Of a stretch of DNA of 64,000 nucleotides, positions 56,267 through 64,000 are shown piece by piece (position 1 is the stretch's first letter; every line of letters begins with the position of its first letter). Location of the stretch: assembly GCA_013044075.1 (NCBI GenBank), contig JABEVG010000059.1:1-64000 (forward strand), in the 5' to 3' direction. The notes below the pieces were generated by a model that saw only the letters and a program-made list of their open reading frames with translations, had not been told where the DNA came from and did not search any database. A program made the translations under genes and the position numbers. The stretch comes from Gallionella sp. (GTDB taxonomy: Bacteria > Pseudomonadota > Gammaproteobacteria > Burkholderiales > Gallionellaceae).

Positions 56267-57331
56267 TTATTTAACAATCGCCTTGAGCTCGCCCTTGGTA
56301 TAACGGTTGGCCATGTTCTCCAAAGAAATTGGCTTGATCTTGCCGGCTTGGCCTGCCGAACCGAACGCTTCGTAACGAGCCACACAGATTTCCTTCATCG
56401 CCTTGGTAGACACAGCCAAGAATTTGCGAGGGTCGAAATCTTTAGGGTTTTGCGCAAGATAACGGCGTACCGAACCGCTGGAAGCCATACGCAGATCGGT
56501 GTCGATGTTGACCTTGCGCACGCCGTGCTTGATACCTTCGACGATCTCTTCTACTGGCACGCCGTAAGTTTGGCCCATGTCACCCCCAAATTCGTTGATG
56601 ATCTTCAGCCATTCCTGTGGCACGGAAGACGAACCGTGCATCACCAAATGCGTGTTGGGAATGCGTGCATGTATCTCTTTGATGCGGCTGATCGCCAGGG
56701 TGTCGCCAGTGGGCGGCTTGGTGAACTTGTACGCGCCGTGTGATGTGCCGATGGCAATCGCCAACGCATCTACGCCGGTTTGACGCACGAATTGTGCGGC
56801 TTCTTCCGGGTCGGTCAATAATTGGTCGTGGCTCAACACGCCTTCCGCGCCATGACCGTCTTCCTTTTCGCCCATGCCGGATTCCAACGAACCCAGACAA
56901 CCCAATTCACCTTCAACCGATACGCCGACGGCGTGAGACATTTCCACCACGCGGCGAGTCACATCCACGTTGTATTCAAACGAGGAGGGCGTCTTGGCAT
57001 CTTCTTTCAACGAGCCGTCCATCATCACGCTGGAGAAGCCCGACTTGATCGCGTTGATGCAGACCGCTGGCGACGCGCCGTGGTCCTGGTGCATCACGAC
57101 CGGGATGTGTGGATACATTTCGATTGCAGCTTCGATCAGGTGACGCAGGAACGGTTCGCCCGCGTATTTTCGCGCCCCGGCGGAACCTTGCATAATCACC
57201 GGGCTGTTGCATTGATCAGCCGCCTCCATAATCGCTTTGACCTGCTCCAGATTATTGACGTTGAAAGCAGGCAAGCCGTAGCCATTTTCTGCCGCGTGAT
57301 CGAGCAGTTGACGCAAAGATACTAAAGCCAT
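56267..57331 (-). CDS. fba: fructose-bisphosphate aldolase class II (Calvin-cycle type)
   Basis: 354 residues. Zinc and catalytic residues occur in [35 protein letters not shown] and [12 protein letters not shown]. The protein belongs to the Calvin/gluconeogenic subtype (TIGR01521-like), which also makes sedoheptulose bisphosphate. It is the last gene of tkt-gap-pgk-pyk-fba on the minus strand and ends at a strong terminator. Confidence 0.96.
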   Translation of the reverse strand: MALVSLRQLLDHAAENGYGLPAFNVNNLEQVKAIMEAADQCNSPVIMQGSAGARKYAGEPFLRHLIEAAIEMYPHIPVVMHQDHGASPAVCINAIKSGFSSVMMDGSLKEDAKTPSSFEYNVDVTRRVVEMSHAVGVSVEGELGCLGSLESGMGEKEDGHGAEGVLSHDQLLTDPEEAAQFVRQTGVDALAIAIGTSHGAYKFTKPPTGDTLAISRIKEIHARIPNTHLVMHGSSSVPQEWLKIINEFGGDMGQTYGVPVEEIVEGIKHGVRKVNIDTDLRMASSGSVRRYLAQNPKDFDPRKFLAVSTKAMKEICVARYEAFGSAGQAGKIKPISLENMANRYTKGELKAIVK

Positions 57332-57377
57332 TTTCTTCTCCTTTTGATATAAATTTTAGTTGCGGGATTGCTGCCGA

Positions 57378-58817
57378 TTAATGTTTGCGGTGATCGCCCA
57401 CTTTGACGATTTTCATCGTGTTGGTGTGGCCCGTCTGACCGATGGCTTCACCGATGGTCATGACAATCAAATCACCCTCGCTCACCACCTTCTGACGCAC
57501 CAATTCATCCTCGGCATCGCGCAAGGTTTGCGAGTGGTCTTTGGAAGAGTTGGTGAATGAAATGGGATGCACACCACCGAACAAAGTAACTTTGCTGAGC
57601 GTGGCTGCCACCGGAGTCATGGCAAAAATCGGCACGCCAGCATTGGAGCGCGACATCCATAATGCGGTCGAACCGGACTGGGTCAACGCCACAATCGCCT
57701 TGACCTTCAGGTGAGTCGCCGCATACAAAGCTGACATGGCGATAGATTGATCGACACGGGTGAATTTCTCATGCAGCACACGCCGTTCATTGGCGTGGAT
57801 ATCCAACTCTTTTTCTGCGCTAATGCAGATACGCGCCATCGCTTCTATGGTTTCGATCGGATAATCGCCAACTGCCGTTTCTGCCGAAAGCATCACCGCA
57901 TCGGTGCCATCCAACACCGCGTTCGCCACATCGGAAACTTCCGCGCGTGTGGGGATCGGATTGGTGATCATGGACTCCATCATTTGCGTCGCCGTGATCA
58001 CCAAACGATTTTTTGCGCGCGCCATTTTGATCATGCGCTTTTGCAAACCGGGCACAGCCGCATCGCCGACCTCAACCGACAAGTCACCGCGCGCTACCAT
58101 AATTGCATCCGAGGCATCGATGATGTCCCCCAGCACTGGAATCGCTTCGGCCCTCTCGATCTTCGCCATCAACAGGCTCTTTCCCCCTGCCGCATGCATC
58201 AGTTCGCGCGCCATGCGCATATCATCACCGGTACGCGGGAAGGACACCGCCAGATAATCCGCCTTGATCAGCGCGGCCGTCTTGATGTCTTCTTTGTCCT
58301 TGTCGGTCAGAGCCGGAGCAGTCAGCCCGCCACCCTTGCGGTTAATGCCCTTGTTGTTGGACAGTACGCCGCCACGGACAACTTTACAGTGCACTTCCGT
58401 GCCTTCGACGCTGGTGACGTGAAATTCCAACATGCCATCGTTCAACAACAACACCGTGCCGACATCCACATCATTGGGCAGCTCTTTGTAGTCCAGTCCC
58501 ACGCGCTGTTGATTACCCAGACCATCAAGTGCGGCATCGAGGATGAACGCATCACCCTTGTTCAAAATGATCTTGTCGTTCTCGAATTTGCGCACGCGTA
58601 TCTTCGGCCCCTGCAAGTCGGCCAGAATACCCACCGTGCGGCCCACGGCCACAGCGGCGGCACGGACGGTTTCAGCGCGCTTCATGTGATCCTGCGCCGT
58701 GCCGTGGGAGAAGTTCATCCGCACCAGATCGACTCCGGCACGTATCATGTCTTCCAGCACCTTTTGACTGCTTGAAGCAGGGCCCAGGGTTGCTACAATT
58801 TTGGTTCTGCGCAGCAT
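57378..58817 (-). CDS. pyk: pyruvate kinase
   Basis: 479 residues. TKIVATLGPASS at the start, MNFSHG, MAKIERAEA, MVARGDLSVEVG and ITATQMMESMITNPIPTRAE are the standard blocks, including the ADP and phosphoenolpyruvate sites. It makes pyruvate and ATP. Its place between pgk and fba in a Calvin-type cluster lets fixed carbon flow to pyruvate. Fifteen bases separate it from the pgk stop. Confidence 0.97.
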   Translation of the reverse strand: MLRRTKIVATLGPASSSQKVLEDMIRAGVDLVRMNFSHGTAQDHMKRAETVRAAAVAVGRTVGILADLQGPKIRVRKFENDKIILNKGDAFILDAALDGLGNQQRVGLDYKELPNDVDVGTVLLLNDGMLEFHVTSVEGTEVHCKVVRGGVLSNNKGINRKGGGLTAPALTDKDKEDIKTAALIKADYLAVSFPRTGDDMRMARELMHAAGGKSLLMAKIERAEAIPVLGDIIDASDAIMVARGDLSVEVGDAAVPGLQKRMIKMARAKNRLVITATQMMESMITNPIPTRAEVSDVANAVLDGTDAVMLSAETAVGDYPIETIEAMARICISAEKELDIHANERRVLHEKFTRVDQSIAMSALYAATHLKVKAIVALTQSGSTALWMSRSNAGVPIFAMTPVAATLSKVTLFGGVHPISFTNSSKDHSQTLRDAEDELVRQKVVSEGDLIVMTIGEAIGQTGHTNTMKIVKVGDHRKH

Positions 58818-58832
58818 GTATTTCCTATCTGA

Positions 58833-60029
58833 TTATTTACTGGCACGTTGCTCTAGAATTTCCACAGCAGGCAAGGTCTTGCCTTCGAGGAATTCAAGGA
58901 ACGCACCGCCAGCGGTAGAGATGTAGGACACCTTGTCGTAGATGTCGTACTTCTGGATCGCCGCGATGGTGTCGCCGCCGCCCGCCAGGGTAAAGGCTTT
59001 GGTATTGGCAATCGCCATCGCAATGGTCTTTGTGCCTTCGCCAAATTGGTCATACTCAAACACGCCGACCGGTCCGTTCCATACCACGGTACCGGCCTTC
59101 ATGATGATGTCGGCGATAGCTTGCGCCGAGTTGGGACCGATATCGAAAATCATTTCGTCATCCGCAACGTCTTTGGCATCTTTCAATGTCGCCGGCGTAT
59201 TTTCATTGCCGGGCAAGAACGGGGCAGCGGTACCCACCACGACATCGGTCGCGATCGGGATGCTCGCGCCGCGCGCGGACATTTTTGCGATCAAGGCTTG
59301 CGCAGTCGGAACCAGATCGTTCTCACACAACGATTTTCCGACCGGATGACCGGTCGCCTTGAGGAAGGTATTGGCAATTCCGCCGCCGACTACCAGTTGC
59401 TCGCATTTTTCAGACAGAGACTCCAACACGGTCAGCTTGGTGGAAACCTTGGAACCACCGACGATCGCCACCATAGGGCGAGTAGGATTGAGCAAAGCTT
59501 TAGTCAGGGCTTCCAGCTCTTCGGTCAGCAACACGCCGGCAGCGGCGACCGGTGCGAACTTGGCGACACCATGTGTTGATGCTTCGGCACGGTGGGCCGT
59601 CCCGAATGCGTCCATCACGAACACGTCGCATAGTGCCGCATATTTTTTCGCCAGTTCATCGGTGCTTTTCTTTTCACCTTTGTTGAAACGGCAATTTTCC
59701 AGCAATACCAGCTCGCCGTCAGCCACATTGAAGCCGCCGTCCGTCCAATCTTTGATCAAACGCACGGGCTTGCCCAATTTGTCGGCGATGACGTGCGCTA
59801 CAGGCTTGAGAGAGTTTTCTTCGGAATACACACCTTCTTCGGGTCGACCCAAGTGCGATGTCACCATCACGCGCGCACCGGCTTTCAGCGCGAAGTTGAT
59901 GGTCGCCATTGATGCGGTGATACGCGCATCGGAAGTCACCTTGCCGTCTTTGACGGGCACATTCAGATCGGAACGAATCAGGACGCGTTTGCCCTTGAGA
60001 TCCAAATCGGTCATTTTGATTACTGACAT
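58833..60029 (-). CDS. pgk: phosphoglycerate kinase
   Basis: 398 residues. [24 protein letters not shown], the hinge GGSKVSTKL and the nucleotide loop [14 protein letters not shown] with LAGGGDT are conserved. In CO2 fixation it phosphorylates the 3-phosphoglycerate released by RuBisCO. It lies between gap and pyk. Confidence 0.97.
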   Translation of the reverse strand: MSVIKMTDLDLKGKRVLIRSDLNVPVKDGKVTSDARITASMATINFALKAGARVMVTSHLGRPEEGVYSEENSLKPVAHVIADKLGKPVRLIKDWTDGGFNVADGELVLLENCRFNKGEKKSTDELAKKYAALCDVFVMDAFGTAHRAEASTHGVAKFAPVAAAGVLLTEELEALTKALLNPTRPMVAIVGGSKVSTKLTVLESLSEKCEQLVVGGGIANTFLKATGHPVGKSLCENDLVPTAQALIAKMSARGASIPIATDVVVGTAAPFLPGNENTPATLKDAKDVADDEMIFDIGPNSAQAIADIIMKAGTVVWNGPVGVFEYDQFGEGTKTIAMAIANTKAFTLAGGGDTIAAIQKYDIYDKVSYISTAGGAFLEFLEGKTLPAVEILEQRASK

Positions 60030-60129
60030 TTTCTTCCCCTAAACTTTATGTGAGAAACGGTGAATGGTCAGCAGCGAGCGGGGTAATTACCGCGCACCGC
60101 TTGCCACTATTCCATCACCGCCCTTGTTT

Positions 60130-61152
<1,023 letters not shown>

Positions 61153-61221
61153 TTATAAAGATTGCCAGTTTTTCCAATGAGATTGAGGTGCAAATTTCGA
61201 TGAATTTGCACCAAAGTCAAC

Positions 61222-63243
61222 TTAAGCGGCCAAAACCTTTTTCACTGTGGCAACCACATTTTCTGTGGTGAAGCCGAAGTGTTTGAACAGCTCCGGTGCC
61301 GGAGCGGATTCGCCGAAGCAATCCATACCCATCACCGCGCCATCCAAACCGACGTACTTGTACCAACCGCCGGTCACGCCAGCCTCGACAGAGATGCGTT
61401 TCACGCCCTTGGGCAACACGCTATCTTTGTAGGCTTGATCCTGTTTGTCGAACACATTGGTAGACGGCATGGATACCACGCGCACATTGATGCCCTCTGC
61501 GGCCAATGCTACCTGTGCCTTCATTGCCAGATCGATTTCCGAACCGGTGGAGATGATGACGGCACGCGGCTTGCCACCGGCAGCTTCCGACAACACATAA
61601 CCGCCTTTGCGGATATTGGCGATCTGTGCCGCATCGCGTTTTTGGAACGCCAGATTCTGGCGGCTGAAGATCAAACTGCTTGGGCCATCCTTGCGCTCCA
61701 CAGCAGCCACCCAGCTCACAGCAGATTCCACCGTGTCGCATGGACGCCATACCTCCATGTTGGGGATGTAACGCAAGGTGGCGGTTTGCTCTACAGGCTG
61801 GTGTGTCGGGCCGTCTTCACCCAGACCGATGGAGTCGTGGGTGAACACATAGATCACGCGTTGTTTCATCAGAGCCGACATACGCAACGCATTGCGCGCG
61901 TATTCTGAGAACATCAGGAAGGTTCCGCCGAACGGCAACAGACCACCGTGCAAAGCCATGCCGTTCATAATGTGCGACATACCGAATTCGCGTACCCCGT
62001 AACTGATGTAGTTACCAGGCTTTTTGCCGCTCACGTGATGCGCGCCTGTCCAGTTGGTCAGGTTGGAGCCAGTCAGGTCGGCGGAGCCGCCAAGGAATTC
62101 CGGTAATGCAGGCTGCAAGGCATTGATTGCGTTTTGCGAAGCCTTGCGAGTGGCGATGGTCTCGGCCTTCTCATTGATCTGCGCGATCACTTTGGCCGCA
62201 TGTTCGGCCCAACCCGCAGGCAACTCACTCTTGGTACGACGCGTGAATTCAGCGGCTTCTTTTGGGTAGGCAGCCTTGTATTCGGCAAACTTGTTGTTCC
62301 ACAATTTCTCCAGGCCTTCACCCTTGGTGCGAGCATCCCATGCTTCGTACACATGCTTGGGTATCTCAAACGGGGGATATTTCCAGCCGATATGTGCGCG
62401 TGTTGCGGCAACTTCAGCATCACCCAATGCCGCACCGTGCACATCGTGCGTGCCTTCCTTATTAGGCGAACCCGCGCCAATGATGGTTTTGCAACAGATC
62501 AATGTCGGCTTGTCGGTAACGGCCTTGCCAGCCTTGATCGCTGCGTCAATTGCTTCGCTGTCGTGACCCTGCACATCGGCGATAACGTGCCAGCCGTAAG
62601 CCTCAAAGCGTTTCGGCGTATCGTCCGTGTACCAGCCGTCGATGTGACCATCGATCGAAATGTTGTTGTCATCCCAGAATACGATCAATTTGCCCAGGCC
62701 CCAAGTCCCGGCCAGTGCACACGCTTCGTGGGAAATACCTTCCATCATGCAGCCGTCGCCCATGAACACATAGGTGTGGTGATCAACGATCTCGTGGCCG
62801 GGCTTGTTGAATTCGGCCGCCAGCAGTTTTTCCGCCATCGCCATGCCGACCGCGTTGGTGATGCCTTGACCCAGCGGGCCGCCTGTTGTTTCCACACCGG
62901 CGGTATAACCGTATTCGGGGTGGCCAGGTGTTTTGGAATGCATTTGACGGAAGCGTTTCAATTCTTCGATCGGCAGGTCGTAACCGGACAGATGCAGCAG
63001 CGCGTAAACCAGCATCGAGCCATGCCCGTTGGACATCATGAAACGATCGCGACCCGGCCATTTCGGGTTGGCGGGATTGTGGCGCAGGTGGCGGTTCCAC
63101 AATACATCGGCGATTTCTGCCATGCCCATAGGCGCGCCGGGATGACCGGAATTCGCTTTTTGTACGGCATCCACTGCCAGCATACGAATCGCGCCGGTGA
63201 TGTCATTGAATTTTGGTGGGGTGATATTGCGTGCAGCTGACAT
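61222..63243 (-). CDS. tkt: transketolase
   Basis: 673 residues, full length. Thiamine pyrophosphate binding is visible in [19 protein letters not shown] with a following [11 protein letters not shown], and [18 protein letters not shown] and [18 protein letters not shown] are standard. It transfers two-carbon units in the Calvin cycle and pentose phosphate pathway. AGGAGGAAG before the ATG is one of the best ribosome-binding sites in the window. First gene of the cluster. Confidence 0.97.
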   Translation of the reverse strand: MSAARNITPPKFNDITGAIRMLAVDAVQKANSGHPGAPMGMAEIADVLWNRHLRHNPANPKWPGRDRFMMSNGHGSMLVYALLHLSGYDLPIEELKRFRQMHSKTPGHPEYGYTAGVETTGGPLGQGITNAVGMAMAEKLLAAEFNKPGHEIVDHHTYVFMGDGCMMEGISHEACALAGTWGLGKLIVFWDDNNISIDGHIDGWYTDDTPKRFEAYGWHVIADVQGHDSEAIDAAIKAGKAVTDKPTLICCKTIIGAGSPNKEGTHDVHGAALGDAEVAATRAHIGWKYPPFEIPKHVYEAWDARTKGEGLEKLWNNKFAEYKAAYPKEAAEFTRRTKSELPAGWAEHAAKVIAQINEKAETIATRKASQNAINALQPALPEFLGGSADLTGSNLTNWTGAHHVSGKKPGNYISYGVREFGMSHIMNGMALHGGLLPFGGTFLMFSEYARNALRMSALMKQRVIYVFTHDSIGLGEDGPTHQPVEQTATLRYIPNMEVWRPCDTVESAVSWVAAVERKDGPSSLIFSRQNLAFQKRDAAQIANIRKGGYVLSEAAGGKPRAVIISTGSEIDLAMKAQVALAAEGINVRVVSMPSTNVFDKQDQAYKDSVLPKGVKRISVEAGVTGGWYKYVGLDGAVMGMDCFGESAPAPELFKHFGFTTENVVATVKKVLAA

Positions 63244-63370
63244 ACTGACTTCCTCCTAAGCATCCCATTAGGGACGGGTTACATTTCAAAGCTTGTAAAG
63301 CGGGCGATTATGCCGTAGCCCAATGTTTAGGGCAACTGCCGCACCGTTATTGGGTTACAGAGCCGTTACC

Positions 63371-64000
63371 TTAGTGACTATCGGGAACGGCTCTCTTGGT
63401 TAACTTGATGCCCAACTGTTTTAACTTACGGTACAAATGGGTGCGCTCTACGCCGATCTTCTCGGCCATGCGGCTGATATTCTCGTCTTCTTTTTGCAAG
63501 TGGTACTGAAAATAAATCGCATCAAAATAATCGCGTGCTTGACGCAACGGCATATCCAGCGGCAGAGCATACTGCTTCTCAACGCCCGCGATTTCAACGG
63601 TAAGATTTTTTTGCGTTTCTTTCGGAGCTTCCACAAGATGCGCCACTTCGATGTTGATGGCCCGTGCCACCGTAGACAGCAATTTTTGCAGACTGATGGG
63701 CTTCTCCAAAAAATCTACCGCGCCGATGCGCGTGGCCTCGACCGCTGTCTCTATCGTGCCATGCCCCGACATCATCACCACCGGCATCGTCAACAACTCC
63801 TGCTCGGCCCATTCTTTCAGCAATTCCACACCATCCGTGACCGGCATCCAAATATCGAGCAAGACCAGATCCGGCTCGCGCGCGTTCCGATAGACTCTCG
63901 CCTGTTCGGCACTTTCCGCCAAATGCACCTGGTAACCCTCATCGAAAAGAATTTCCGCCAACAACTCGCGTATCCCTATTTCATCATCCACCACAAGAAT
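63371..64000 (-). CDS. response regulator, NtrX-like without AAA+ domain (5' end beyond window)
   Basis: At least 209 residues; the start lies past 64000 because the frame begins ILVVDDEIGIREL at the edge. A receiver domain (phosphorylated Asp in LVLLDIWMP) is followed after about 70 residues directly by a Fis-type helix-turn-helix (ISRMAEKIGVERTHLYRKLK). The sequence of both ends resembles NtrX, but the central sigma-54-activating AAA+ domain is missing. The partner kinase is presumably encoded just outside. It might act by DNA binding alone, as ActR/RegA do. Confidence 0.8.
   Translation of the reverse strand: MLVVDDEIGIRELLAEILFDEGYQVHLAESAEQARVYRNAREPDLVLLDIWMPVTDGVELLKEWAEQELLTMPVVMMSGHGTIETAVEATRIGAVDFLEKPISLQKLLSTVARAINIEVAHLVEAPKETQKNLTVEIAGVEKQYALPLDMPLRQARDYFDAIYFQYHLQKEDENISRMAEKIGVERTHLYRKLKQLGIKLTKRAVPDSH

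Noticed and set aside
63359-63394. AGAGCCGTT/AACGGCTCT inverted repeat at the end of the response regulator gene
   Set aside because: An 18-base loop containing the stop codon and no U-run; not a convincing terminator, probably incidental.

Overview
The window reads as one continuous stretch of chromosome (about 57% GC by eye) from a chemolithoautotrophic betaproteobacterium. Gene content points to the Gallionellaceae/Nitrosomonadales group of iron oxidisers and their relatives: form II RuBisCO with cbbQ/cbbO, a second Calvin-cycle cluster (tkt-gap-pgk-pyk-fba), a ferrooxidans-type gshA, an incomplete regulatory PTS, and an amtB-glnK operon with porin genes of the BBP2 and Gcw_chp types. This placement is inference; no rRNA gene or iron-oxidation marker lies in the window.

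Layout. 1-6606 (minus): glycogen phosphorylase, transaldolase, a bacteriohemerythrin, zwf, pgl and the start of gnd, i.e. glycogen breakdown feeding the pentose phosphate pathway. 6669-8121 (minus): three small envelope or secreted proteins. 8402-13300 (minus): gshA, apbE, a small frameshifted membrane-protein gene, then PTS EIIA, HPr and EI, tightly overlapping. 13436-16839 (plus): an ABC-F ATPase, murI and purU. 16854-21459: a nitrogen region with porin-glnK-amtB behind a sigma-54 promoter with tandem NtrC-like sites, a small membrane protein with its own sigma-54 promoter, and a divergent outer-membrane protein. 21679-31621 (plus): ubiK, comM, ccdAB, metH, a BrnT-type toxin pair, FKBP isomerases, a DUF486 protein and mpl. 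31639-36160 (minus): glnA, a DUF4124 protein, ntrB and ntrC. 36402-43286: housekeeping genes (cation efflux, rhodanese, xthA, pyrE, carbonic anhydrase, purC, purE, fbp). 43358-49114: cbbO, cbbQ, cbbM and divergent cbbR. 49164-56051 (minus): minor pilin and PilY1 genes of the type IV pilus. 56267-63243 (minus): fba, pyk, pgk, gap, tkt. 63371-64000: a response regulator running off the edge.

How it works together. Two Calvin-cycle clusters plus a beta carbonic anhydrase support CO2 fixation; CbbR probably controls cbbM through a palindrome in the intergenic space. Nitrogen control is unusually legible: NtrB/NtrC, PII, glutamine synthetase and AmtB are all here. The glnA and porin-glnK-amtB promoters carry sigma-54 elements with paired NtrC-like sites at identical distances. 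A third near-copy of the sigma-54 element precedes a 78-residue membrane protein of unknown function, the best candidate here for an undescribed component of ammonium control.

Mobile or plastic features are small. The 3' end of metH is repeated, with mostly synonymous changes, on the far side of a toxin-antitoxin cassette. A REPIN-like inverted pair of palindromes abuts comM. A dispersed-repeat-like sequence appears to have been absorbed in frame into murI. I see no CRISPR array, insertion sequence, prophage, tRNA or rRNA.
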